Shown piece after piece: positions 43,069 through 55,372 of a DNA stretch of 64,000 nucleotides. Every line of letters starts with the position of its first letter. The first letter of the stretch is position 1. Source of the stretch: Chloranthus sessilifolius (Eukaryota; Streptophyta; Magnoliopsida; Chloranthales; Chloranthaceae); NCBI GenBank assembly GCA_021018995.1, contig JAJIZI010000022.1:310001-374000 (forward strand), written 5' to 3'. A model generated the notes under the pieces. That model was not told the origin of the DNA, made no database searches, and saw only the letters and a list, made by a program, of their open reading frames with translations. Made by a program: the position numbers and the translations under genes.

Positions 43069-43114
43069 ACCAACCTCTACCAAATTCCCCCACATCTTTC
43101 CCCACCCTTCCAAA

Positions 43115-43408
43115 ATGGCCGACGACCAAGCCAATAAGCCACCACACCGCTTTTACCCCATGTGGCTGGACCCACCACCACCGAAGGTGCCAGATCCGCT
43201 CCAGCCCCTCTGGGACGAATTTGAAGAGGTCCTCGCGATTTTGGCCAAAGAAAAGGAGGCCCAACTCCAGCCTCCTCAGAAAAAACAAAAAAATCAACCT
43301 TCCCCTGCCACTTCCACCCCTCCACCGCCCCCACCACCCTCCCCTAAAAACACCTGTCCTATTCTGTCTTTATTTATTTATTTTTTTTTTTATGTAAAAT
43401 ATTTCTAG
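43115..43408 (+). CDS. Small proline-rich open frame of the internal cassette, unit 1 (shifted end)
   Basis: I do not recognise this protein. In the other three units it is 77 residues: MADDQANKPPHRFYPMWLDP at the start, a Pro-rich part, an acidic amphipathic stretch (PLWDEFEEVLAILAKEKEAQ), a basic QKKQK patch and a poly-Pro end. In this unit one C fewer in the poly-Pro codons (near 43335) shifts the end and gives 97 residues. It sits 54 bp after a TATA box and just before an AATAAA (43411-43416), so it is laid out as a compact gene. Two other frames over the same DNA are also open (42924-43397 plus; 42971-43297 minus). The lack of stops partly reflects C-richness, and coding is not proven. 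Confidence 0.5.
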   Translation: MADDQANKPPHRFYPMWLDPPPPKVPDPLQPLWDEFEEVLAILAKEKEAQLQPPQKKQKNQPSPATSTPPPPPPPSPKNTCPILSLFIYFFFYVKYF

Positions 43409-45164
43409 TTAATAAACTTTACTTTCTCCCATTCTCCATGTCATTTTCTGCTGTTTATTTTTTTCTTCTTATTGTTGCTGCCTTGCTTCAATTTTTCCGG
43501 TATAAAGTGACCATGCCACCTTTGAACCAGTGAGGACACTGTTCCCCATAGGTTTGGGGGTGTGGCAGACAAGTCCTGCCTAGGGAATAGTTAACATAAG
43601 GGCAGCAGAATCACCTAAGTAATTAGGAAATGTATTAATTTACTTAAGAATCATGACAACTAGAAAATTTAAAATTCCTTTGCCAAATTTAGACATTCTA
43701 AACTCATATTCTACATTTCCATGATGATTACACCATAAAAACATACTGGTATCAGCACGTAGTAAGTCAAAAGGAAGAGAAAAAGGTAAAGATATACTTA
43801 AAAGCTCAAGGAAAAACCATAACCAGTGAGAATTGAGCTCATATATTTTCCATCTCTGTTGAAGAGTGACTGAGGCAATTTTTTTTTCTGATTCAAAAGA
43901 TTGGCTGAGGCATTAGATCCACTAGAAGTTAGGAAACTCCAAATTAAAACAAGTAACAGCACTCATGAAACTGAGGAAAAGATCAAGGCCTTCTTTGGAC
44001 AGCTTGAACCTAACAGAACCAACCAAGAAAAATCTGCCCCTGTTTGTACCCCATTTGAGCTGTAAATCCTACAATTCTTCATCAAAAACACTCAAAAGTA
44101 CTTGCACCTGAACCTATGGAACTAATTCAGCCGTGGGTCACTCTGAGAATTCAGGAGGTAAAGGAGAAAGAACTGAAGATGGACCATTTCTGGGCAACAT
44201 CAAGAAAATGAAGAGAAAATACCTCAAAAACAGGCAATATGGTGACTGAGAAAAGAAGAGACAAACAATGTGAAAAAGTTGCAAGCAAAAAGGCAAAAAA
44301 AAGGGACCTTATGTTGAAAAATGCAAGATCAAAGAAAGAACTGATCACTGTGAATGTGAGAATCTCGAAAAGAAGAAGAAAGAAGCTAAACTCAAAAAGG
44401 TGGAGTCATGAACCATCTCCTGCACTTCCTGAGTTCTCAAATTCAAACCTCTGTTCAAATTGCCTTTCCTTGAAACTTCACTCCATAAGCCATACAAACA
44501 AACCTAGATTAAAAGCCCTTGTGATCCAAAGTTGAGTGAGCTGTCATGTGGAGATGAGAAGTGACCCAATCTATGGTGAGGAGATGTCAATGATGCCATT
44601 GCCTAAGAATCATGCCTATGCTCATGCTTACAGATCCATTTGGGAGATGTAACTGCTCTTGAGCTTGAGTGAAAATGAACCCCTCAACAAAAACACTGAT
44701 GAGAGTATACCCTGGTGAGTGTTTGGGTTGGAACTTGAGCACCTTAAGTATGACTTATAACCTAATTTTTATCCATAGGATGAGCTTACTGCTGGCACAT
44801 TTGTATGATTTTCTATGACTGTTCACAGATTGGAAATATTGAAACATTCATGAGGTTTATAAATGTTTAAATTCCTGTGCAAACAATAATCAAATTTTCT
44901 GTTTCATCATTGATTCAAGAGTAACTAACCCTGCTCCTTGATTGCTCATTTGATAATATTGCACTGATGTTAACTGTTTCATGGAGAAGTTTGTGGGTAC
45001 CTTCACTGAAAACCCTCAGGAGACTTCACTCCTCTAGGGATCACCTAGGGGTTGAAAAGGCTTGTTGCATATGCTAAATGCACCTGTGCTTCCTACAAAA
45101 GTGGCTCTTTACTTTGTTTTTTATGTTTCTTTGCTCAGGGACTAGCAAAGCTTAGGTTTGGGGG

Positions 45165-47070
45165 TGTGATAAGTAGTGAAAAATACCATTTTTCACCCCT
45201 AAACATGAGCCTTGAAAGACCCTTGAGAGGACTAAATAAGTGCTTTAGTGTTCATATTGCAGCTAACCAAAAAGACAGGTCCAAATCTGAAAACCATCCT
45301 AAAATGATCAAAAAGCTGACAACGCATGTCAAGCTCAAAGAGGGAGTGAAGAAATAGCCTCAGCAATGGCTAAAAAGGTCCTAAAAGAGCAAGAAAAGAC
45401 CTGAAGAAGAAGAAGGATCCATTCGCAAAGAAGAATGGAAGCTAAAAGTCAATTCGCAAAGAACCTTGAACTTTGCGAAAAGAAGAAAACACTCCTCGAA
45501 TAGAAGAATGACCTTTGCGAAAAGAAGAAAACACTCTGCGAAAAGAAGAGAAGTCCTTTGCGAAAAGATCTCCTGAAGCCAAAATGCTTTGCGAAAAGAT
45601 CTCCTGAAGCCAAAATGCTTTGCGAAAAGATCTCCTGAAGCCAAAATGCTTTGCGAAGAGAGCTTCTGGAGCCAAACTACTTTGCGAAAAAGCCCTTAAA
45701 CTATGCGAAATGGCATTCTGGGGATTTGCAGCTCGTCCGAAGGGTATTTCAGGAAACTTTGCACGCGCCCCAATGCGTTTTAAAACCCAAGGACATTCCG
45801 GAAGATTCTGAGCACGAACCAAAGGCATATTCCACCCCATGTGAACACCCAAAGATGAAATTACTTGGCGGGAACTTCTAGAAGCTCAAACAGATTTTTG
45901 AATTACATAACAGAATTGATGCCTCTGTTTCCTGATTGGCTGAACCAGATCAAGCATTTCTGATTGGCCAGAACAGATCTGGATCCTGGTGCTCGACTCC
46001 TATTGGTTGATACAGATCTATCCAATTCTGATTGGTTGATACACATCTGAGCTGGCTTAGGGAAAACTATAAATAGACGAACCATTTGCCCAATTTGGGT
46101 ATCCAGATTTTAGAGTTTTCATCTCTGTTTCCCTCATTCCGGTCAGATAGCTTATCTGAACCCCCTGTAATCCCTTCTTGTAGTTTACCTTTGAGAGCCA
46201 TTGTGAGTGATTTGTACTTCCAAGTTCGGATTCAAGACTGTAAGTCTGAGGAGCTCAGACTGTAAGTCTGAGGGCTCTCTAAGAAGCCGTGCTCTGTAAT
46301 TGTAACGTTGGATTTTAAAAGGTTGCTGTAATTTGTGTCTTCTCCATTGGAGTCATGTCGAGGGTTCTGAATGTTCACCTTAGTGCATTAGACTTCTTTA
46401 GATTCACTCATCCGCATCCAACTTCCCTTAATTCATCATCCCTGTGCGAATTAGCGTTGGTAACCTAATTCAAGCAGCATTTACAGTGATGTTCATGTTC
46501 TGAACTAAAGAATAGGCCACAGCTAGCTGACAGATCTGTGACCATTTAAGTGGACAGATCACAGCCATAAGTCTAAACCTATTCCTTAATTCGGATTTAT
46601 TTCTCTTACATCTGTGCTGGTAGCCAGATGAAGATTGAATCTGCTCTGTTGAACTACAGATTCTCCATTAAAATTCAGAGGCTAAAGTACATGAAGCTAT
46701 TATTTCTGCATTTGTCTTATTTTAAACACCTCCCCAACTCGGATCTGGATCATGTAGTTAGTTCTTTTCTTTATTTGCTTATAGTTAAATGTGACACAAT
46801 CCAACACTCTCTTTTATCTATTCTTTATTTTAGATAATTATAGAGCCAGATCTGGTAGCACAGATCTGGAGGTTTATCTTAAATTTTAAATCAATTCCCT
46901 GTGGACGATCTTGAAATACTTACTTTTAAAACTTGCTACAATTGGCCCTGATCTTGCAGGCCAGTGTTAGCCCCAATGTGCTGATATCCCTTTCATAAGT
47001 TAACATCCATATAACCTAGCATTCTTTAATTCTTTAATTTTTGATTCATAATGCACACAATTATGGCACA
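45165..47070 (+). repeat. Array LTR 2 (1906 bp)
   Basis: TGTGATAAGTAGTG...ATTATGGCACA. It has four 31-bp units, two copies of the ACTGTAAGTCTGAG hairpin block, and a 20-bp block at 46880-46899 (TAAATTTTAAATCAATTCCC) not found in LTRs 1, 3 and 4. TATA box at 46068. Confidence 0.88.
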
Positions 47071-47091
47071 CTTGGAGCGACAACAAGTTTT

Positions 47092-47109
47092 TGGCGCCGT
47101 TGCCGGGGA
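47092..47109 (+). other. Primer-binding site, tRNA-Asp, unit 2
   Basis: Same 18-bp site as in unit 1. Confidence 0.96.
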
Positions 47110-48737
47110 AGTTTGTTCTAAAATAGATAGACCTATGTTTATTTTCATTTATTTTAATTTTTGCTTTAAACCTGCACTTTGCATTCCAAGTGCTTGATTA
47201 AATGTCTACAGCAGTTTTGTATAGAAAACCTGTTTTACTGCAGCAGAATTTTTTTTTTATTTTTTTATTTTTCTGAGTTTTTATTCTTTGCCTTCTAGTT
47301 ATTTGAATAAATGCTGCTGCCACTCTTTTGTCTTTTTGTCAAATTTGGGCAGTAGCCTGAGTTTTTCTTTTTATTTTTGTCAATACTTGAATAAGGTACT
47401 GCTGCAGTTTTTGGATGTTTGCAGATCTGGAGCAGCCGTCCAACAAGGAGCATCTGGACCAAAGCTGGAGCAGATCTGCTTGAGTTTGCATCCCCTTCTC
47501 CTTTGCATTCATTTTCTATTTTTAAATTCTTGAGAACCAGCAGTTCTGCTGTGTTTAATGTTTGTTTTGATTATAATTTCTGCTGTCTTTTAGGCATGCT
47601 GATTTTTTTTTACAAAACCAAATACAAAATAAAAGAAGCTGAAAACACAAATAGAAAATCTCTGAGTTGTTTCTCATTATTTTCAGCAGTAGTAAATAAG
47701 GGCTCTTGTTGAGCCCGGGCTGATCCAAAACAAGTAAAAAAAAAAAAAAAAAAAAATTATAATAAAAAAAATAGAAAATTATAAAAACAATATAGATATC
47801 TTCCGGATGGGCTGTTTTTCTCCATTTGCATCCACTTTTCCCATCTGGACCTGCTGAGATCATTTTTTTTTAGGAATCATGTAGGATAATGAGTAGTGAA
47901 TCATAGGCTGTTTTGAATATTCAATGGACCCACTAATTTTATTTTCCTTCGAGATTTCTTCATCATAAAGGGGTCTCAGCTGTGTGTGAACCCTGTTTTT
48001 AATATGTGCTCCCATGCTTCATTATTTTTTTTCATACACATCATCAACAAAGGGGTCAATCTTATGAATCTTGCTTTTCACTGTATTCCTGCTAATCATT
48101 TTTATAATCACTTAGATTCATAAGTATCTCAGGCTTTTGGGTTTGTTTCTTTGGGCTTAGGATATATCATTTGGCATTAGATTTTCTGTTTTAGGAATTT
48201 TAGTTTCAAATTCTGTTTTTAGATCGCTGATTTTTTTTCTTTCTTAGGTTAATGTGTCCTCGTTTTATTGATTTTCGTCATTTTTCTGTGAATATAGTTA
48301 GTTTATAACTTTGTTTTCCTATTTTGCATTCACAAATTCAGTTTTTGTATCAACACTTTTCTTTTTTTTTTTTTTTTTGTATTCAGTCCCTTACCTTGTT
48401 TTTACTGTTTCTCTGTTATTAGCATTAGTTTCCTTTCATTTGCATAGTAATCCTTCTATTTGTTAGATTTTATTTAGCAGTTCTAGCATTGTTTTGTTGA
48501 TTTTTCTTGCATTTGTATATCATGTTTTCCTTTTCCTTGCTCATATCTTCAGTTTTACATTTTTATTTTCTGCTGCATATAGTTTAGATTTTTTCTGTTC
48601 TTAGTTTTTCTTTCTTCTTTTACCCTGCTGCCCCTAGTCTCTCATTGTCTAGAACATTGAGGACAATGTTCATCTTAGGTTTGGGGATCCACTGAGAAAG
48701 AAGGAAAAGGGAGATCAAATTCAAGGGAGTCTGCTTT

Positions 48738-49046
48738 GTGCAAGGCACTCACCAACAGTCATCAAGTTCTCTCTCTTGGAGACCTGCTCCTCTCCCTCTT
48801 CCACAAGTTACCAAGGTACCTTTGCTGCCCTCTTTTCTCAGCCCACCTGAATTGGAACTCAAACAGCTCCCCAAAAATCTGAAATATGTATTTTTGGGAG
48901 ATCATCAAACACTACCTGTGATTATTTCTTCCTCCCTTACAAAGGAGCAAGAAGAGGAGCTGTTGGTAGTTCTAAAACAGCACAAGAAAGCAATTGGCTG
49001 GACCATTGCTGATTTAGGAGGACTAAACCCAGCTGTATGCATGCAT
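48738..49046 (+). pseudogene. pol remnant, unit 2
   Basis: Same protease-to-reverse-transcriptase linker as in unit 1, with GGLNP, ending CMH at 49046. Confidence 0.85.
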
Positions 49047-49439
49047 TTGTTTCTGTTGCTTCTTAGTTTCTGTTTTCAGCTAATTTTTTTTCTTTTTCTT
49101 TCGGTTTCTGTTTTCATAAATTCTACCATTTAGATCTGTAGTGAGCCTGCTATTTTCTTTGTTTTTCCCTTACAACAACAAGTGAGGACACGGTTCCTCA
49201 CACGTTTCCCCCAATTTCCAGGTTGTTACTCACTTATTGGGGAATTAAATGCAGAAAGTTACTTTCTGCCGCCTCCCACACGCATGCGCCCAATGCTACT
49301 TAATGACCCACGCTGATTCCTGGGCCATGAGCATTACCAATGCCCCCCCATTCAAGTCCCACCCTTTCGGCTTCCCCACCTTACCTATAAATAACCAACC
49401 TCTACCAAATTCCCCCACATCTTTCCCCACCCTTCCAAA

Positions 49440-49673
49440 ATGGCCGACGACCAAGCCAATAAGCCACCACACCGCTTTTACCCCATGTGGCTGGACCCAC
49501 CACCACCGAAGGTGCCAGATCCGCTCCAGCCCCTCTGGGACGAATTTGAAGAGGTCCTCGCGATTTTGGCCAAAGAAAAGGAGGCCCAACTCCAGCCTCC
49601 TCAGAAAAAACAAAAAAATCAACCTTCCCCTGCCACTTCCACCCCTCCACCGCCCCCACCCCCCCTCCCCTAA
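49440..49673 (+). CDS. Small proline-rich open frame, unit 2 (77 residues)
   Basis: Same unrecognised protein as at 43115, with the standard 77-residue end. TATA box at 49386-49393, AATAAA at 49740-49745. The poly-T run between stop and AATAAA differs in length between units. Confidence 0.5.
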   Translation: MADDQANKPPHRFYPMWLDPPPPKVPDPLQPLWDEFEEVLAILAKEKEAQLQPPQKKQKNQPSPATSTPPPPPPPLP

Positions 49674-51497
49674 AAACACCTGTCCTATTCTGTCTTTATT
49701 TTTTTTTTTTTTTTTTTTTTATGTAAAATATTTCTAGTTAATAAACTTTACTTTCTCCCATTCTCCATGTCATTTTCTGCTGTTTATTTTTTTTTCTTCT
49801 TATTGTTGCTGCCTTGTTTCAATTTTTCCGGTATAAAGTGACCATGCCACCTTTGAACCAGTGAGGACACTGTTCCCCATAGGTTTGGGGGTGTGGCAGA
49901 CAAGTCCTGCCTAGGGAATAGTTAACATAAGGGCAGCAGAATCACCTAAGTAATTAGGAAATGTATTAATTTACTTTAGAATCATGACAACTAGAAAATT
50001 TAAAATTCCCTTGCCAAATTTAGACATTCTAAACCTTGCGCTATTCTACATTTCCATGATGATTACACCATAAAAACATACTGGTATCAGCACGTAGTAA
50101 GTCAAAAGGAAGAGAAAAAGGTAAAGATATACTTAAAAGCTCAAGGAAAAACCATAACCAGTGAGAATTGAGCCCATATATTTTCCATCTCTGTTGAAGA
50201 GTGACTGAGGCAATTTTTTCTGATTCAAAGGATTGGCTGAGGCATTAGATCCACTAGAAGTTAGGAAACTCCAAATTAAAACAAGTAACAGCACTCATGA
50301 AACTGAGGAAAAGATCAAGGCCTTCTTTGGACAGCTTGAACCTAACAGAACCAACCAAGAAAAATCTGCCCCTGTTTGTACCCCATTTGAGCTGTAAATC
50401 CTACAATTCTTCATCAAAAATACTCAAAAGTACTTGCACCTGAACCTATGGAACCAATTCAGCCTTCCCTCACTCTGAGAATTCAGGAGGTAAAGGAGAA
50501 AGAACTGAAGATGGACCATTTCTGGGCAACATCAAGAAAATGAAGAGAAAATACCTCAAAAACAGGCAATATGGTGACTGAGAAAAGAAGAGACAAACAA
50601 TGTGAAAAAGTTGCAAGCAAAAAGGCAAAAAAGGGACCTTATGTTGAAAAATGCAAGATCAAAGAAAGAACTGATCACTGTGAATGTGAGAATCTCGAAA
50701 AGAAGAAGAAAGGAGCTAAACTCAAGAAGGTGGAGTCATGAACCATCTCCTGCACTTCCTGAGTTCTCAAATTCAAACCTCTGTTCAAACTGCCTTTCCT
50801 TGAAACTTCACCCCATAAGCCATACAAACAAACCTAGATTAAAAGCCCTTGTGATCCAAAGTTGAGTGAGCTGTCATGTGGAGATGAGAAGTGACCCAAT
50901 CTATGGTGAGGAGATGTCAATGATGCCATTGCCTAAGAATCATGCCTATGCTCATGCTTACAGATCCATTTGGGAGATGTAACTGCTCTTGAGCTTGAGT
51001 GAAAATGAACCGCTCAACAAAAACACTGATGAGAGTATACCCTGGTGAGTGTTTGGGTTGGAACTTGAGCACCTTAAGTATGACTTATAACCTAATTTTT
51101 ATCCATAGGATGAGCTTACTGCTGGCACATTTGTATGATTTTCTATGACTGTTCACAGATTGGAAATATTGAAACATTCATGAGGTTTATAAATGTTTAA
51201 ATTCCTGTGCAAACAATAATCAAATTTTCTGTTTCATCATTGATTCAAGAGTAACTAACCCTGCTCCTTGATTGCTCATTTGATAATATTGCACTGATGT
51301 TAACTGTTTCATGGAGAAGTTTGTGGGTACCTTCACTGAAAACCCTCAGGAGACTTCACTCCTCCTCTAGGGATCACCTAGGGGTTTAAAAGGCTTGTTG
51401 CATATGCTAAATGCACCTGTGCTTCCTACCAAAGTGGCTCTTTACTTTGTTTTTTATGTTTCTTTGCTCAGGGACTAGCAAAGCTTAGGTTTGGGGG

Positions 51498-53434
51498 TGT
51501 GATAAGTAGTGAAAAATACCATTTTTCACCCCTAAACATGAGCCTTGAAAGACCCTTGAGAGGACTAAATAAGTGCTTTAGTGTTCATATTGCAGCTAAC
51601 CAAAAAGACAGGTCCAAATCCGAAAACCATCCTAAAATGATCAAAACGCTGACAACGCATGTCAAGCTCAAAGAGGGAGTGAAGAAATAGCCTCAGCAAT
51701 GGCTAAAAAGGTCCTAAAAGAGCAAGAAAAGACCTGAAGAAGAAGAAGGATCCATTCGCAAAGAAGAATGGAAGCTAAAAGTCAATCCGCAAAGAACTTC
51801 TACTATTCGCAAAGAACCTTGAACTTTGCGAAAAGAAGAAAACACTCCTCGAATAGAAGAATGACCTTTGCGAAAAGAAGAAAACACTCTGCGAAAAGAA
51901 GAGAAGTCCTTTGCGAAAAGATCTCCTGAAGCCAAAATGCTTTGCGAAAAGATCTCCTGAAGCCAAAATGCTTTGCGAAAAGATCTCCTGAAGCCAAAAT
52001 GCTTTGCGAAGAGAGCTTCTGGAGCCAAATTACTTTGCGAAAAGACCCTTAAACTCTGCGAAATGGCATTCTGGGGATTTGCAGCTCGTCCGAAGGGTAT
52101 TTCAGGAAACTTTGCACGCGCCCCAATGCGTTTTAAAACCCAAGGACATTCCGGAAGATTCTGAGCACGAACCAAAGGCATATTCCACCCCATGTGAACA
52201 CCCAAAGATGAAATTACTTGGCGGGAACTTCTAGAAGCTCAAACAGAATTTCAAAATGCATAACAGAATTGATGCCTCTGTTTCCTGATTGGCTGAACCA
52301 GATCAAGCAGTTCTGATTGGCCAGAACAGATCTGGATCCTGGTGCTCGACTCCTATTGGTTGATACAGATCTATCCAATTCTGATTGGTTGATACACATC
52401 TGAGCTGGCTTAGGGAAAACTATAAATAGACGAACCATTTGCCCAATTTGGGTATCCAGATTTTAGAGTTTTCATCTCTGTTTCCCTCATTCCGTCAGAT
52501 AGCTTATCTGAACCCCCTGTAATCCCTTCTTGTAGTTTACCTTTGAGAGCCATTGTGAGTGTTTTGTACTTCCAAGTTCGGATTCAAGACTGTAAATCTG
52601 AGGGCTCTCTGAGAAGCTCAGACTGTAAGTCTGAGGGCTCTCTAAGAAGCCGTGCTCTGTAATTGTAACGTTGGATTTTAAAAGGTTGCTGTAATTTGTG
52701 TCTTCTCCATTGGAGTCATGTCGAGGGTTCTGAATGTTCACCTTAGTGCATTAGACTTCTTTAGATTCACTCATCCGCATCCAACTTCCCTTAATTCATC
52801 ATCCCTGTGCGAATTAGCGTTGGTAACCTAATTCAAGCAGCATTTACAGTGATGTTCATGTTCTGAACTAAAGAATAGGCCACAGCTAGCTGACAGATCT
52901 GTGACCATTTAAGTGGACAGATCACAGCCATAAGTCTAAACCTATTCCTTAATTCGGATTTATTTCTCTTACATCTGTGCTGGTAGCCAGATGAAGATTG
53001 AATCTGCTCTGTTGAACTACAGATTCTCCATTAAAATTCAGAGGCTAAAGTACATGAAGCTATTATTTCTGCATTTGTCTTATTTTAAACACCTCCCCAA
53101 CTCGGATCTGGATCATGTAGTTAGTTCTTTTCTTTATTTGCTTATAGTTAAATGTGACACAATCCAACACTCTCTTTTATCTATTCTTTATTTTAGATAA
53201 TTATAGAGCCAGATCTGGTAGCACAGATCTGGAGGTTTATCTCTCAGTTTAGACAAACTTCTCTGTGGACGATCTTGAAATACTTACTTTTAAAACTTGC
53301 TACAATTGGCCCTGATCTTGCAGGCCAGTGTTAGCCCCAATGTGCTGATATCCCTTTCATAAGTTAACATCCATATAACCTAGCATTCTTTAATTCTTTA
53401 ATTTTTGATTCATAATGCACACAATTATGGCACA
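51498..53434 (+). repeat. Array LTR 3 (1937 bp)
   Basis: TGTGATAAGTAGTG...ATTATGGCACA, four 31-bp units, duplicated CTGAGGGCTCTCTGAGAAGC block, TATA box at 52421. Longest of the four. Confidence 0.88.
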
Positions 53435-53455
53435 CTTGGAGCGACAACAAGTTTT

Positions 53456-53473
53456 TGGCGCCGTTGCCGGGGA
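53456..53473 (+). other. Primer-binding site, tRNA-Asp, unit 3
   Basis: Same 18-bp site. Confidence 0.96.
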
Positions 53474-55063
53474 AGTTTGTTCTAAAATAGATAGACCTAT
53501 GTTTATTTTCATTTATTTTAATTTTTGCTTTAAACCTGCACTTTGCATTCCAAGTGCTTGATTAAATGTCTACAGCAGTTTTGTATAGAAAACCTGTTTT
53601 ACTGCAGCAGAATTTTATTTTATTTTTTTTATTCTTTGCCTTCTAGTTATTTGAATAAATGCTGCTGCCACTCTTTTGTCTTTTTGTCAAATTTGGGCAG
53701 TAGCCTGAGTTTTTCTTTTTATTTTTGTCAATACTTGAATAAGGTACTGCTGCAGTTTTTGGATGTTTGCAGATCTGGAGCAGCCGTCCAACAAGGAGCA
53801 TCTGGACCAAAGCTGGAGCAGATCTGCTTGAGTTTGCATCCCCTTCTCCTTTGCATTCATTTTCTATTTTTAAATTCTTGAGAACCAGCAGTTCTGCTGT
53901 GTTTAATGTTTGTTTTGATTATAATTTCTGCTGTCTTTTAGGCATGCTGATTTTTTATTTTTTTTACAAAACCAAATACAAAATAAAAGAAGCTGAAAAC
54001 ACAAATAGAAAATCTCTGAGTTGTTTCTCATTATTTTCAGCAGTAGTAAATAAGGGCTCTTGTTGAGCCCGGGCTGATCCAAAACAAGTAAAAAAAAATA
54101 ATAATAATAAAAAAATAGAAAATTATAAAAACAATATAGATATCTTCCGGATGGGCTGTTTTTCTCCATTTGCATCCACTTTTCCCATCTGGACCTGCTG
54201 AGATCATTTTTTTTTTTAGGAATCATGTAGGATAATGAGTAGTGAATCATAGGCTGTTTTGAATATTCAATGGACCCACTAATTTTATTTTCCTTCGAGA
54301 TTTCTTCATCATAAAGGGGTCTCAGCTGTGTGTGAACCCTGTTTTTAATATGTGCTCCCATGCTTCATTATTTTTTTTTTTTTCATACACATCATCAACA
54401 AAGGGGTCAATCTTATGAATCTTGCTTTTCACTGTATTCCTGCTAATCATTTTTATAATCACTTAGATTCATAAGTATCTCAGGATGTATCATTTGGCAT
54501 TAGATTTTCTGTTTTAGGAATTTTAGTTTCAAATTCTGTTTTTAGATCGCTGATTTTTTTTCTTTCTTAGGTTAATGTGTCCTCGTTTTACTGATTTTCG
54601 TCATTTTTCTGTGAGTATAGTTAGTTTATAACTTTGTTTTCCTATTTTGCATTCACAAATTCAGTTTTTGTATCAACACTTTTCTTTTTCTTTTTTAACT
54701 TTGTATTCAGTCCCTTACCTTGCTTTTACTGTTTCTCTGTTATTAGCATTAGTTTCCTTTCATTTGCATAGTAATCCTTCTATTTGTTAGATTTTATTTA
54801 GCAATTCTAGCATTGTTTTGTTGATTTTTCTTGCATTTGTATATCATGTTTTCCTTTTCCTTGCTCATATCTTCAGTTTTACATTTTTATTTTTCTGCTG
54901 CATATAGTTTAGATTTTTTCTGTTCTTAGTTTTTCTTTCTTCTTTTACCCTGCTGCCCCTAGTCTCTCATTGTCTAGAACATTGAGGACAATGTTCATCT
55001 TAGGTTTGGGGATCCACTGAGAAAGAAGGAAAAGGGAGATCAAATTCAAAGGGAGTCTGCTTT

Positions 55064-55372
55064 GTGCAAGGCACTCACCAACAGTCATCAAGTTCTCTCT
55101 CTTGGAGACCTGCTCCTCTCCCTCTTCCACAAGTTACCAAGGTACCTTTGCTGCCCTCTTTTCTCAGCCCACCTGAATTGGAACTCAAACAGCTCCCCAA
55201 AAATCTGAAATATGTATTTTTGGGAGATCATCAAACACTACCTGTGATTATTTCTTCCTCCCTTACAAAGGAGCAAGAAGAGGAGCTGTTGGTAGTTCTA
55301 AAACAGCACAAGAAAGCAATTGGCTGGACCATTGCTGATTTAGGAGGACTAAACCCAGCTGTATGCATGCAT
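55064..55372 (+). pseudogene. pol remnant, unit 3
   Basis: Same linker as unit 2, ending CMH at 55372. Confidence 0.85.

Larger units (their letters stand above)
40732..45164 (+). mobile_element. Array internal region 1 (4433 bp), non-autonomous
   Basis: From LTR 1 to LTR 2. Contents in order: primer-binding site (40753); T-rich untranslated region with no gag; PPT-like site (42310-42343); pol remnant (42396-42704); C-rich cassette with TATA box and open frame (43061-43416); second PPT-like site (43530-43560); two short open segments (43901-44065, 44068-44211); basic purine-rich stretch; final PPT (45151-45164). No gag, protease, reverse transcriptase, RNase H or integrase is present, so it depends on an autonomous partner, like LARD-type elements. 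Confidence 0.9.
47071..51497 (+). mobile_element. Array internal region 2 (4427 bp)
   Basis: Same order of parts as internal region 1, nearly identical, differing mainly in homopolymer lengths and small indels. PPT-like site at 49861-49890 followed by TGTGG. Confidence 0.9.

Noticed and set aside
42971..43297. Overlapping open frames on both strands in the C-rich cassette (42924-43397 plus, 42971-43297 minus and equivalents)
   Set aside because: C-rich DNA has few stops. Only the TATA-proximal MADDQ frame has a promoter and poly(A) layout, so the others were not listed as genes.
44239..44535. Basic Lys/Arg-rich frame near the end of each internal region
   Set aside because: Its frame changes between units because of one- and two-base indels in A runs (44239, 50602, 56885), so it is not maintained.
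38858..47070. LTR 1-internal 1-LTR 2 as one ordinary complete element
   Set aside because: The next units follow without any boundary and share LTR 2, so no single element can be delimited in the array.
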